Program-made: the position numbers and the translations under genes
Assembly (NCBI GenBank): GCA_029204225.1
Contig: CM055094.1
Span: 16,459,595-16,502,608, forward strand
DNA: 43,014 bases
Direction of reading: 5' to 3'
From: Diphasiastrum complanatum
Taxonomy: Eukaryota > Streptophyta > Lycopodiopsida > Lycopodiales > Lycopodiaceae
Notes under the pieces: model-generated
Databases searched by the model: none
What the model was told of the DNA's origin: nothing
Seen by the model: the letters and a program-made list of their open reading frames with translations, nothing else
Part shown: positions 19,663 through 31,600 of the stretch, in pieces
Numbering within the stretch: the first letter of the stretch is position 1
Layout: each line of letters starts with the position of its first letter

Positions 19663-20234
19663 TTAGAAGCTATGAGAAAAATGATTAGTACCATCAACAT
19701 AAGGATGATTTTTCAAACAAGAACTTCTATTCAATGTTTTAGGTAATGACTCATATGATAATGATTCTTCCTCACTATCATTTATAATGACATCATTCAG
19801 AATACATTCTACTTTGAACTCTTCACATACTTTTCTTCTTCTTGACTTGTGACTATCTCCCTCACCAAGTCTCTTGATAGAACCATTTGATGTACTCTCT
19901 TTATGAAGACACGTGACTCCACTTGCTGCAAAAATGACTTTCTTGGACTCATGACAAAAGAATGTAGAAGAACCACCTCCTTTATGAATGCACCTAGCAA
20001 CATCCTTTTCCATATGATCAAAGAAATCATTAGCAACAACCTTTTCCAAGGAAAAACCTTCACCACCTCCATTGATGAAGTTAGCTCTTTCCTTACCTTT
20101 TGCATGCTTGCACTTGTCATGAAGAACCATTGAAATACCATCATTATCCTCAAGACTAGCCAAGTTTGATTCCACAATAAAAGCATTTCAACTTAGACTT
20201 ATCTTTCTTTTTGCCAAAAGAGGAAGTCTCACCT
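19663..20234 (-). pseudogene. gag: Copia gag C-terminus with truncated zinc knuckle
   Basis: Overlapping minus-strand frames (20350-20156, 20175-19663) read GQDQGETSSFGKKKDKSKLK, then CFYCGIKLGHLED. This is the start of a CCHC knuckle whose last Cys has been lost at a frame change. Downstream is a Ser/Glu/Lys-rich stretch with ESKKVIFAASGVTCLHKE. A Lys-rich region followed by CFYCG is typical of Ty1/copia Gag. No protease motif follows. Confidence 0.5.
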
Positions 20235-20903
20235 TGATCTTGTCCTTTTGCTTTTGCCGTTGAACTTGCCTTTGATGAACATAGCCTCCTCTTCATAACG
20301 AGATGTTGATGTAGATCCACCTCCTCTTGATTGAAGCCTATACTCTTCATTCACCAAAATCTCTTGCAAATCCACAATGCTTGGCAAAGTCTTTTTAATA
20401 GAAAAAATTTAAACAAGATTAGCATGATCATCTGACAAGCCATTAAGTATAATTTGAACAAGTTCTACCTCCTTAATGCTCTCATCGATACATGCTAACT
20501 CATCATTGAATGCTTTAACCCTCAAAACAAAAGCATGAGTACTCTCTTCCTTCTTTTGCAAACTTTGAAAGATTTGCCTCCTAAGAGTAAGCACTCTTGA
20601 TGTAGACTTGAATTCATAAAGCTTCTTCAAAGCTTCCCAAGCCTCCAAAGATGATGTGCACTTACCAATTTCCTTGAGAAGTTCATTGGTAACATTCATC
20701 TTAATCCTGTGTAGAGCTTTCTTTGCTCTCTTGTCATACCTCACTTGATCTTGAGGTGCTTGAGGTCTCTCCTCCACACCTGCAACAATCTCCATTAACT
20801 CATTCATCTCCAATAAGGACTCCATCCTCACCTTCCAAGTAGAATAGTTGATTGAGGTAAGCCTATCATTGCTCTCCAACATAAAGCCTCCACTTGTAGC
20901 CAT
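20235..20903 (-). pseudogene. gag: Ty1/copia gag (element E)
   Basis: From ATG 20903 the frame reads LTSINYSTWKVRMESLLEMN, VRYDKRAKKALHRIKMNVTN, SSLEAWEALKKLYEFKSTSR and LRVKAFNDELACIDESIKEV, a clear UBN2/DUF4219-type copia Gag. W in YSTWK and W in LEAWEAL are the family's usual landmarks. A TAA at 20409-20411 interrupts, and the same frame then goes on through LPSIVDLQEILVNEEYRLQS to about 20235. Upstream on the same strand lies its PBS (21495-21506). The rest of the polyprotein is not adjacent; the copia pol piece at 30862-31600 on the same strand is a different fragment. Confidence 0.8.
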
Positions 20904-21494
20904 GTTGCAATGACCTGATATTCTTCTTTAAACCTGTTCCAAATGTACAAAGCACTCTCTTGAATGTTAACAAATGAACTCAAGAAGAAATCACAAAGAT
21001 ATGGAACCTCTCAAATCTCTTCTAGCACTTCTAACTAGAAAATCAACACATAGAATAGTGAAATCTTGATCAACCTATGATCTATCCTCAATCTAATAAT
21101 TCTTGCCACTTCCTAAGATTGAAACACACTCAAATGAAGTTTAGTAACCTCAAAAACTAGAGATCCAATCAAAATTAGAGTTTTGACAAAATCACAAAAA
21201 ATTGAATATGTCAAATTCTACATGCAATTTTTAAAAACTTGGTATATCATCTTGTAGTCTCCAATGAGACCTTCATAATGCACCAAAAGTCATCTAATTC
21301 AAGTAAACCAAGTGTGAAATCGGTATTGATCAAGTATATAACCCAATATTGAGTCTTGACCTACAAAAGATCAATTCTACATATGCAAAAATGTTGATTC
21401 TTGAGTAGAAATCAATCTAGCATGTTCTAACATTGGTAACTCTTCCAAATCCTTGATAAATGTGGTTGATCCTTTCATAACCTGAAACACAAGA
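20904..21494 (-). other. 5' leader of copia element E
   Basis: This non-coding stretch lies between the primer-binding site and the gag ATG, with no long open frame. It is the expected untranslated leader. Confidence 0.5.
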
Positions 21495-21506
21495 GCTCTG
21501 ATACCA
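21495..21506 (-). other. Primer-binding site (initiator-Met tRNA type), element E
   Basis: The minus strand reads TGGTATCAGAGC, the standard copia PBS complementary to the 3' end of initiator methionine tRNA. It follows CCTTCACA, which would be the CA end of the 5' LTR starting at 21507. The far end of that LTR was not found. Confidence 0.8.
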
Positions 21507-21763
21507 TGTGAAGGATTTCAGTTCATTCAAGATCCAATCCATGTCCCTGATCTTTGGTTACAAAAGGAGCAAACCAACAATCCTACCAATGTAGAAAAAT
21601 CAACATCTATATACAAAATGAGATGCAAACTCTAAGAGATACTGATAAAAAATGAACCAAAACATAAAATATAGTTGTTGTCCGTACAATTACAGTACCC
21701 TATTGTATTTCACGAAACCGAAAATAGCAAAAATATGAGTAACAACTTAGAGAAATATTTACA

Positions 21764-22848
21764 TATAACTAGATCCATCATACCATTTATATTAGCAATA
21801 GTCGAAGTGTAACCAAAGGTTTTAAACAAAAAGCAGTACACTTCAAAGGAAACCTCGTTAATGAAAGTTAAGCATCAACAAGTAGTAAATTCACGATCAT
21901 TCAATGACACTTCAATTCTTCATACCCATTAGTAATGACAACCATATTGAGGGGATTAGAAGACTGTTCATACAAATTTTTTCATTGTTAATATTAAGAG
22001 TGTTGTACGAAGTCTGATCAAAAGAACTCAAGACAGTTCGTTCATTGTGATCATAGTGACCGAAACAAGTAAGTAAATCATGAGAGCATTTCTTAATTAA
22101 ATGCGTGTGTGTTTTTGAACCCAACAAATCTAAGCAAAACTGCACATTATCACCACAATACCAAACATACGAATATTAACGTAAATCAAATTCGTATAGA
22201 GTCATCACGGTCAAACATATCATATTGACCAAACCTAACAACCCGCAAAAGCTCCGAGTTGAGGAGAATATGCTCACCTGCATCCATCCACAACGACAAC
22301 CGTGTTATAACAGGGACATTATTGTGGGAACTACAGGTGTCTACACATACTCTCAGTTGTTATCCATGTCACAACAAGTAGTCATTGCTTAGGTGACTCT
22401 AATTTTGTCCATATCATGAGTAAAAAGTTGGACATTGTTTCAACTTTATTCAAAGTTACAAAATTATAAGGTTAACAATGTATAATCAGTGCTTGAAAGT
22501 TAACTATTACAAAAGCACGACTAAAGTAGACAATTACATCCAGACTAGTTTTATAGTAGAGTTCAAAACTATTTGCTATTACCCTTTTCAAAATGCTTAT
22601 CGGAACACCATCCCTTTTTTCTACTAGAAAAATGTTTATTGCACTGTGAATTTTGAATTGTGAGAGCATTACCATCCACAAATAAGTATATATAGACTTT
22701 AACAGACAGGTCTAATCCAAGTCATATAACTAAACCCATCATACCATTTATAACAGAAATAGTCAAAGTGTAACCAAAGTTTAAACAAAAAACAATACAC
22801 TTCAAAGGAGACCTCGTTAATGAAAGTTAAGCATCAACGAGTTTCAAA
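21764..22848. repeat. Direct duplication, about 125-bp blocks
   Basis: The block at 21764-21885 (ATAACTAGATCCATCATACC through AAGTTAAGCATCAACAAG) recurs at about 22725-22848 with roughly 90% identity by eye. A second shared block, with GTCACAACAAGTAGTCATTG at about 22365, recurs as GTCGCAACAGGTAGTCATTG at about 23140. The duplicated region is therefore larger, with unequal indels. It has no coding potential. Confidence 0.75.
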
Positions 22849-23225
22849 TATAAGTCTCCCTATACTGCATGAGAAGGAAAAGTCTTATAATCATTATGTA
22901 AGCAAGCCGTATGGTTATAAAACCAAGTAATTGAAACTTGTCAATGAGCTTAATCTGTCCAATATTGGTTATAATGCCTCATGTAGTAAGGGACAAGACA
23001 ATAAAAGATAAAGTGCATACCAGTGTAGGATAGTAATGTCATGTGTAAATTTGACACATTGACAAACTAGAATTGATGGCGAAATGTTACTAGACAAATC
23101 TAGCCAAGTGGAGAGGATATTCAAGAGGAATCCTCTCCATGTCGCAACAGGTAGTCATTGCCAAGTTAGGTGACTCTAACTAACTTCCACAAGAGTAAAC
23201 CAACTACTGAAGCTAATTGCCATCT

Positions 23226-23545
<320 letters not shown>

Positions 23546-23555
23546 TGGTATCAGA
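23546..23555 (+). other. Primer-binding site of copia element A
   Basis: TGGTATCAGA directly follows the LTR end. The following bases TCCCG depart from the canonical GCTC found in element B. Confidence 0.75.
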
Positions 23556-24917
23556 TCCCGATAGTCCTGCGTGCCTGATCAATGGATACAGCTTGTCATA
23601 GACTCCGCAATGAAGTGACAAAGTCATGTGAAAGCTTGGAGAGGCAAAAGTTGGAAGAAATCTTTCCTTGGTGCATCTTGCAGGTTTTTGGAGCTCATAA
23701 TTATCAGTGGGGAACGAAGACACAGTCCCGGAGGCATTAGAAAGGCCAGGGTAGCATCAGATAGATTGAAAATTTGTTGAGTGGGGAGATTTTTACAATA
23801 CTTCCCAATTTTTTGTGGAAAGTGCAAGTTTTCAAGAAGTTTCAATCAAAAACTTGCTCAATCAACTTGTGGGAAACATTTTGTGCTATCAAAAGTTTAG
23901 CAATATTGCTACTGGCAGTTTGGAACCGTTCCTAGTTCATTTGGTGGAGATTTGAACAATTTTTTGCAATTTTTTGTGCATTTTTGCTTACAGTAGCCTT
24001 GTAACAAAAAATTAGAGTTTTTAAGCTTCATTTTCAGTAATGATGACTTCTGAAAGTGGCTAGACTCAAGTACAAGTCAATTCAGTGTGGATTTCCACTC
24101 AAAATCGCATTTTTTGGTGAGGATTTGGCTTAGAAAGGCAATTTTTGCTTAGAAACAGACTTTCTGCTCTGTCTCTGTCTCTGCACTGCTCACCAGAAGG
24201 CTCTAGTACAACCCGAAACACGGTAAGAGGCCCCAAAACGCCAGTTCTATGACCCGAAAAGCCAGTCAAGCACCCGAAACGCTGCTACACTAGCCCGAAA
24301 TGCCAAGAAGGTGACCCAAAACGCCTGTCTCCTATCTCGAAATGCGCGACCAGCAGCCCGAAATGTTTGTATTGCCTCCAGGTCTACGCGCCGAATGCCT
24401 CTAAAACTTAGTGTATTGGAGGGTCTTGAAGCCGCTGAAGACTGAACAGTAGCTGTCTGCCACGTGTCAATGAGGAAAAGTCAAATCAATCTGGACTGTC
24501 CATGAATCCCAGATCAACGGCTCAGATCAATTGAAGAATCTCCTCTTCAAATTTTATTTTAGATTGAAGGGCCCCACAGGTGCCCCTAGTATTTGGGACT
24601 GGCCCATTCTTTCTAAGGGCTCTGTCCACTGTGGTTTTTTTGCAGATAAACAGAGAACAGAGTGATATAAAAATCTTTGAAATCGGAGATTTGTGCAAGA
24701 CGGAGGAAATTTTCAAAAATGGTAGTTTGGCAAGAATTGCCATTTTTCAGGCTTAAGGGCAGTTGTGAGCCATTCTAAGGCCAAAATCTTCAATTTGGCA
24801 TAACTTTCAATCCATAACTCGGATTGGAAAGTGGTCGGAGACGTTATTTGTCAATTTTGTAGCAAATTTTCCATTTTTGCAATCATTTCTACAATCCGAA
24901 GTCATCTAATTGTAGTT
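23556..24917 (+). other. Long 5' leader of copia element A
   Basis: A leader of about 1.36 kb, collinear with the leader of element B (34039-35570). It contains a cluster of CCCGAAA motifs at 24205-24370 and, at about 24631-24647, a pyrimidine-rich TTTTTTTGCAG resembling a 3' splice site, also present in B. There is no convincing ORF. Confidence 0.6.
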
Positions 24918-25397
24918 ATGGCAACGCTAAGCGAAAGCGTTCTCACTGAGTCAAGCAGATTGGAAGGAGCCGACAACTATGTAGTTTGGAAATTCAAACT
25001 GAAGAACATTCTGATGGAAAAGGAGCCATGGGAGATCGTGATAGGTGAGGAGACAAGGCCAGTGATTGAAGAAGATCAGCGGGCATTTGGTAGGAGGAAA
25101 CGAAAGGCACAGAATGTCATCAACTTGTTAGTTAGAGATGATATCATTCCCTACATTTCGGATTCAAAAGGACCGAAAGAAGCGTGGGATATGTTGAAGG
25201 CATTGTTTGAGACCACAAACACATCTCGAGTGCTATTCCTGAAGACGAAGCTGCACACATTACGGAGGGATGATGGTGCAACTATTGTCGATCACCTATT
25301 GAAGGTAAAGGAGATCCGTGATCAACTAGTTGCCGTTGGAGAGCGAATACAGGATCGCGAGATCGTTCAATTGACATTGAATAGCAAGCTTGAGTGA
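24918..25397 (+). pseudogene. gag: Ty1/copia gag of element A
   Basis: ATG 24918 starts ATLSESVLTESSRLEGADNY, then VVWKFKLKNILMEKEPWEIV, KEAWDMLKALFETTNTSRVL and LLKVKEIRDQLVAVGERIQD. This is a typical copia Gag (DUF4219/UBN2), with W in YVVWK and KEAWD. The frame stops at a TGA at 25395-25397, where a frameshift moves the gag continuation (ENLPTYEELGGLLL) into the next frame. The upstream part of the open frame from 24831 is leader. Confidence 0.85.
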
Positions 25398-26410
25398 GTC
25401 ACATCAGATGTCCACACGGGAGAATCTTCCAACCTATGAAGAGCTAGGTGGATTACTTTTGTAGGAAGAGCAACGTCAAGAGAACTTGAATCATTGTAAC
25501 ATGGGCTATGATCAAGCTCTTGCAGATAGAGGACGAGGCGGAAGATTTGGCCGTGGTAGGTATCAATTGAGAGGAGGGAACTCAAGTCGGGAATCATTTC
25601 AACAATTTCATGAGCAAGCCAATGATAGTCTGAATCGAGGCAATTGGAATCAAGGCCGAGTTCAAGGACGTGGCTATTCCAGACAAAATAAACCTGAAAA
25701 TTGTAGGTCTTGCAACAAACCTGGCCATTGGGAGCGTGAATGCTTCAAGAAACAGAAGGAGATAGCACAAAGAAAATGCAAATGGCAAGTGGGCAATTAT
25801 GTTGATCAACATCAATTTGATGATGATTATTATGAAGACAACTATGCTGATCAACATCAATACGATGATGATCAATATGAAAATGACACGGGTGAAAGCT
25901 CAAACTTGTTCGTTACGGCTCTAATGACAAGTGACGAAGCCAAGGATACCTGGTACATCGACAATGGAGCATCCAAGCACATGACTTCGAGAAAGGAGTG
26001 GTTTTCAGAATTCAACGAAATCCACAATGGCGATGAAGTTGGACAAGTTGATGGCCAATTGCTACATGTGAAAGGATTTGGAGTGGTACCAGTGAAGCTA
26101 GCCAGCGGGATGATAAAGCGAATAAGCAATGTGCAATATGTACCTAGTTTGGCTAATAATCTACTATCAGTTGGGACGATGGCTGATCAACAACTCAAGG
26201 TTGGATAGCGACAAATGTCTCGTCAAGGACATCAAGAATCATTACAAAGTGATTGCTACAGGAGCTAGAGTCAACGAGAATCGACTCTACAAATTGAATG
26301 CGAGATCTTTTACTCAAGCTATGGTAAGCACTGTTGATAGTCGAAGTGATCTTTGGCATCAACGATTTGGTCATATCAGTGCTCAAAGTTTACAGATTCT
26401 AAAACTAACC
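25398..26410 (+). pseudogene. gag-pol: Copia element A: zinc knuckle, protease, pre-integrase
   Basis: After LPTYEELGGLLL and a TAG near 25461 comes an RG-rich stretch (GRGGRFGRGRYQLRGG). A canonical CX2CX4HX4C knuckle CRSCNKPGHWEREC lies at about 25713-25754, followed by an Asp/Tyr/His-rich spacer with a repeated DQHQ..DDD motif. The copia protease starts at TWYIDNGASKHMTSRKEW (25949-26002), where Asn replaces Ser in the D-S-G-A motif. It runs to LLSVGTMADQQLK. A frame change near 26200 leads to the pre-integrase box LYKLNARSF...LWHQRFGHISAQSLQIL. Similarity to element B ends at about 26410, where the copy is cut off. Confidence 0.85.
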
Positions 26411-29073
26411 AAAACAACTAATGGTTTCATTCATTAGCATTACAATTATTGTAAATACTAACCACTAGTCTATAGATCATTCTCGCACAAAAATTCCCCT
26501 TTGAAATCATTGATGTCCCATACCATCAGTTTTCTCCCCAAGAAAATTCTTTGCTTCTAGATCTGATTATCATAAAATCAAAATTATATGACTATCCTAT
26601 ATCCAACATAGGATCAGAGCTTTGCAGTTTTCAGTAACAACTAGGGTCATGGTCCTATAGATATTCAATATGAATGCAACTTAATGAACTCACCAACCAG
26701 TACTATGCAATTTCTTACAAGGATTATTTACAATCTAAATTACATAACACCATCCCATTTACAAACACATGTGTCCCATTTCCTTCCACCATTACGACTT
26801 TTCGGTTACCCAAAAGTTTTCATCAGCTAAGGCACTGGAAACTCCTTAGACACAAGTAAATGTTAAGCTGCTTTCCTTTTTCTTACACTGGCTTAAGCAT
26901 GTCTAAAAATTGCCTGTAATTAATGGAAAACCCATAAAATTTGGATTCGGGTACATCTTTTACGGTATTCAACACAAAAGTTTTGTCGAATAAAGAGCTA
27001 CCTCCAAATATTATCACTTTTATTCCATTTATTCACTTTAACAAGTATCTCAAAAGCTTTGGCTTGCCCAATAATGCAATAACAAACCCACGGTGTTCCA
27101 TTGAGTCGAAAAGAAAAAATGAAACACAAACACTAGTTAACTCATTCTATTGGATGTACCGATACTCCAGAGTTAATTGGCTAAATAACATAGTACCAAG
27201 GAATCGAATTCCCTTACTGGGTACATGCCTGGGAAAATCTCAAAGAAACTAATAACTTTCCCTCAATCCTAAACCTATGAACCTAGATCACAAACCTTCC
27301 ATTAGGATAGGAAAATTATTCATTCGATCAACTTTTCCGATCACAGTCTGGAGAATACCATTCTTGAATGTCATTTTAGGTAGAATTTTCGAAAATCACC
27401 TATTTAATTTGACGAAGGCTTTATAACTAAACGAAATTCCATAAAGTCGTGGGTCAAGCCATCAAAGCATTGGATAGCCCTGAACTTCATTCCTAGTTTA
27501 GTTATCTAGAGCCTGAAGTTCAAAAGCATAGATCCCAAAAGGACTTAACCATGCATTGGGGCAAAAACCAATTAAAAAAAAAACCCCAAATTAGGGCTTC
27601 AAAGTCCCAAAACCTAGCTTGAAGAAGACTCTCTTCTCGGCTGCTTCAGCCGCCAGCCACATCTCGCTTCATCTTATCATTTATCCAGAAGCTTCCCTCC
27701 GACAACAACGCTCCTTCAATATTGGAAAAACATGGAGGCTCGCCCCTCCGATTGCCATCAACGAGCCATCTTCACACAATCTACTGCAGGTTAGCTATTT
27801 TATGACAAGAAAGGATTCAACAGCTTATACAATTGTTTCAAAAAGGAATCCGACCTATTTAAAGCAGTTCTGGCAGTCAACAGTTCGACTGATCAAGGGC
27901 AATCACGGGCTTCCTCCACGCGCTTCATCCAAAGTAGCCTTTGTTGTGAAAAAACGTCCAACAGCCTCACAGCCGCTCATTCATCTACCAGTCAGGGTGT
28001 TCATCAACGCCTCAACTTTTCAATCATCTATCTAGCACCCAGAAAAGGTGAAAAACAAGCCTCTAAATTGTTGGTATTCTTTTGTTGGAATCAACTTCAA
28101 ATCCACAGAGCTGAATCTCATTCATGCATCAATCCCAGAAGGCAATGATTGAAAAGTTCAGCAATGAATCTGGCCAGATATAAGCATCTTCCCAAGACCT
28201 CTTATATCAACCAGCATTTTGCCTCCTGAAATTCAATAGACCGAATTTGAAGAAGCAAAAAAAAACAGGGTTTTGGAGCTTCAATCACTAGAGGTAGTCT
28301 TATGAGAAAATCACTAGCATGCACAAGTGTTTCTGCTCTGTAAACCATTGTCCATACTTCCCTCAATACCTCCAGGATGAATACACAGCAAAGTAGAGAA
28401 TTAACCAAGGAAATAACAGGGAACAAATGTCCCATCACTCCCAAAGAGTGAAGCTCTCTCTCATCTCACTGCTGATTCATAGCTACAGTTAGAAGGTTAA
28501 CATAATTGCAGTTCCCTTCAATGTTCTAAGTTTGCCTGAATCATAAAAAGACTAGTTTTACAGAACTATCCTCTTCCTCTTGCAACAACTAGTTTCATGA
28601 AACAACACACTAAAAGTTTATTCCAACCGGACAAATTGATCCCAATCAATCAGTCAATAAACCCAATTAGTTGTGCATGAAACCAACTTCCTAAAGAACA
28701 TTGCGTAACATCACAACTATCTCATCCTCCAATAGTATGAATTCCAAGCATTGAGATACACAATTTGCACATGCAAAACATTCTACATCCAATAGAAGTT
28801 TTCAAAAAAATCAGAAAATTGGTAATGAATAAAACACTAATTAGAAGCAATATTCACAAAAGATCAAACTAGTGGGAAAGCACTCTACCACCACTCTTCT
28901 AGTACTCTACCACCACTCTTGCTGAACATGCTTCTCCCAAGAATTAGTGAATCCAAAACCGATTCCCCTTGAAAAATCAGCCCTCCAAACCGGAACATAA
29001 GTCCAAGTGCTTTCACCTTCCAATCCGATGTAGAACTTGCCTCCATTCCCATCCAAGATCGCATCTTAGCCGA
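26411..29073. other. Non-coding stretch, possible body of a non-coding LTR element
   Basis: There is no recognisable coding sequence on either strand over 2.6 kb. Open frames such as 27619-28035 (+) have no motifs. The minus-strand PBS and LTR at 29074-29533 suggest that at least the right part is the interior of an element without coding capacity. I found no matching 3' LTR, so the left limit is unknown. Confidence 0.4.
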
Positions 29074-29085
29074 GCTCTGATACCA
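29074..29085 (-). other. Primer-binding site (initiator-Met tRNA type), element D
   Basis: The minus strand reads TGGTATCAGAGC, one base away from the LTR end at 29087. Confidence 0.8.
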
Positions 29086-29086
29086 A

Positions 29087-29533
29087 TGGACCATTAGGAA
29101 AAACCCCTAAGATGAGAATAGGAGAACACAATAAGAGAGACTATGGAGCCAAACCACTCAACCAAACCTAGATCAAACTTGGATCTAGCCCCCAAGCCAT
29201 GACATGTGATAGCAAGAGGGAAACTGGTGACCTGAACCAAGTTGTCGACTGGAGAATTTCTACCCCAATATATAGAGAGTAGTTTTCTGTGCATGAACCC
29301 ATGCAATCTCCATGCAGTCCAACTATAAATCGATTACATCTCTTCATGCAGTCCTCTTGCCTATATCTGTCACACGTACATGCAGCACTCCATATGTCTC
29401 AATTAGAGTGTCTAGGTTCTCTCAAGGTTCGATGTGGAATTAAATCTAGGCGTGACCAATAATCTCGAACACTGGAGGGCCGGTCTACCATATTAGGACT
29501 ATTCCATGTCCTTAACTGCATATGGCCGTAACA
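29087..29533 (-). repeat. 5' LTR of element D
   Basis: On the minus strand the segment begins TGTTACGGCCATATGCAGTT and ends CCTAATGGTCCA, giving TG...CA ends, 447 bp, followed by the PBS. It contains CTATATATTGGGG near 29270, a plausible TATA box for the LTR promoter. The start was chosen as the TGTTA consistent with a typical LTR beginning. Confidence 0.6.
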
Positions 29534-29997
29534 CTTAACCTCAAGTTTAGAAGTTTTAACATTTTACTTATACTTGGATCTATATAAGCTCAACTTTTTA
29601 ACTTGTACAAAATAATTCTAGGCTAAGTTAGCTAATAAGTCTCTAAGAATAAGTTTATTTTTAGTAAGCTCACTACTTTTACATGCGAGATGCCAATTGA
29701 ATTTTTCTTCTAACCAAAATATCTAATAAAAAATGTGTTATTTCATAGTAAGGTTCTAATTTTATAAACATTCTTAGATTCTATTGTGCCAACTTACTTG
29801 CTCCCACACTTCAATTGCCAACAGGTGTACACATCAAGAGGATCAAGATCATCAAGAACTTTTTTTTATCATGGTCACAACTCATGTATGTATGAAGAGG
29901 AGCTTGTGTGCTCTTTTGAACTCTGAAGCATGCTCCAAGCTTGACTTAATGTCATAGTCAATTTAACATGGGGAATTATATTGTCATGCACTAATAT
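29534..29997. other. No supported gene
   Basis: AT-rich sequence without long frames or repeats. Confidence 0.4.
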
Positions 29998-30540
29998 TGA
30001 TTATATACTAGGCTTTCTGATCTCTTTTGTCAAATTGTTTCGACATCACCTTTCGGCAGTCAATTTCTTTCAAATCCAGGTCCAGTTCATTGGAACGCTC
30101 TCATGAAAGTCATGAAGTATGTCCAAGCTACAAAACACCTTAGCATCTGCTATGGAGGCAGCCAACCTGCAACATTTTGGAGGGCTACACAGATGTAGAT
30201 TGGATAGGAGATATTGACACAAGAAAATCAACCTTTGGATTTGTCTTCTTGTTCAACCAAGGCCCAATTTCATGGAACAGCCGGAAACAGACCTCAATAG
30301 CATTATATCCAACAGGATTGGAATACCAAGGACACAATTTGGCTGAGGAACCTACTTGCATATATCGAAATTTTGCAGTCACATCCAACGACCCTCTACT
30401 GTGACAATCAAAGCACTATTGCACTATCTCTGAATCTAAGATTTCACTCTCGAAGTAAGCAGTCACTACCTTAGAGAGAAAGTGCAGAGCAAGGAGATTT
30501 CCCTGGTTTACTGCAGGACAAAACTACAGGTGGATCAGAT
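29998..30540 (+). pseudogene. pol: Ty1/copia RNase H fragment
   Basis: Frame-shifted pieces read NPGPVHWNALMKVMKYVQAT and KHLSICYGG, then EGYTDVDWIGDIDTRKSTFG and FVFLFNQGPISWNSRKQTSI, then EYQGHNLAEE and LYCDNQSTIALSLN. These are the signature steps of a copia RNase H: the first Asp in YTDVDW, Glu in the EYQ position, and Asp in YCDNQ. The neighbouring RT is missing. Only the 75-codon ORF 30177-30404 is unbroken. It is not obviously part of elements A or B and may be the 3' end of another copy. Confidence 0.8.
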
Positions 30541-30554
30541 CGAGTCTAATTAAT

Positions 30555-30677
30555 CCGACCCTTTGTAAATTATTCGACCCTTTGTAAATTACCCGACCCT
30601 TTGTATATTTTCCGTCCCTTTGTAAAATCTGACCCAGTGTATAAATCTGACCCTTTGTAATTACAAATCCGACCCAC
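30555..30677. repeat. Tandem array, 18-22 bp unit CCGACCCTTTGTAAATTA
   Basis: About seven imperfect units of CCGACCCTTTGTAAATTA follow each other, with variation in the AT-rich tail. It directly follows the copia RNase H fragment, where an element's 3' non-coding region or LTR would begin. Confidence 0.85.
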
Positions 30678-30861
30678 ATACAGTTAAAGTAACGACTACT
30701 TTCTGTGGGACTGTAAGTATATTAACTTAGGATTCCAATGCATTGATCAACTGACTTCCAATCATCAATGATGGAGTCAACGCCCTGACAGACATCTTTT
30801 GTAACAATGATTCTAACATTATTTTGTAACGAGGATCAGTGATTACTATCTTAGCTATGTA
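30678..30861. other. Short spacer, nothing seen
   Basis: Anonymous sequence between a tandem array and the oppositely oriented copia fragment. Confidence 0.35.
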
Positions 30862-31600
30862 TAGCTACCTCAAAATCAATACCTTTTTGTTGCTCAAATC
30901 CTCTCGCAACCAACCGTGCTTTGTACTTGTTGAGTTGCCCATCCGCTCCATATTTGATCTTATAAAATCCATTTGCAAGTGATAGGCGTCTTACCATCAG
31001 GTAGCTCAACCAAGTTCCACGTCTTACTTTTTGATATGGCCCTCATTTCTATTTCCATAGTTGCATGCCACTCCTTGTGCTCCTTTGTTTCATCAAAACT
31101 TTTTGGTTCTTGAGCCTTGAGCACGGAACCCATTAGGGCTAGATTCATCTTGCAAGAGGTTTTCGATTTCTGCTTGACCTTCTAAGCTCTCCTTGTTCTC
31201 TAGATTCGAGAGTATCTCCCTTCTTAGCATCACCTGTGACTGATAAGTACCATTTAGGTACTCTCTTAGGGATTTCAGCATTGAACTTGCCTTTGTCCAT
31301 TGGATCTTCCGCATCAAAATCCACTTCCTTCTTGACTCATACTTTCCCTCCCTCATCAAAAAGTTCAATGATTACTTCAGATTGTTCACCTTGACCCATG
31401 TCGTCAAATGTAGCATCCCTAGAAATCACAAGTTTCTGTGCATTTGTGTCATACATCATGTATGCCTTGGCCTTCTCATCATATCCAAGGAAAATACACT
31501 TGACAGCTTTTGCATCCAATTTCTTTCATTTCTCATCATTTCTCATCAAGGATATGAGCGTAAGCATCACAACCAAATACTCTTGTAATTTTAGGTCGTC
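30862..31600 (-). pseudogene. pol: Ty1/copia integrase end and RT start
   Basis: On the minus strand the pieces read VFGCDAYAHIL near 31590, DAKAVKCIFLGYDEKAKAYM (31517 down) and KLVISRDATFDD. A Ser/Lys-rich linker follows, then EPKSFDETKEHKEWHATMEI, EMRAISKSKTWNLVELPDG and CKW near 30965. A further frame gives YKIKYGADGQLNKYKARLVA and ARGFEQQKGIDFE at 30940-30865. This is the standard order: integrase C-terminus, linker, RT fingers. The copy ends before the YVDD box. Neither LTR is attached. It is on the same strand as gag element E 10 kb to the left, but the two need not be one element. Confidence 0.85.

Noticed and set aside
27619-28035. 138-aa plus-strand ORF in the gap after copia A.
   Set aside because: Composition resembles random translation, with no domain and no matching exon structure.
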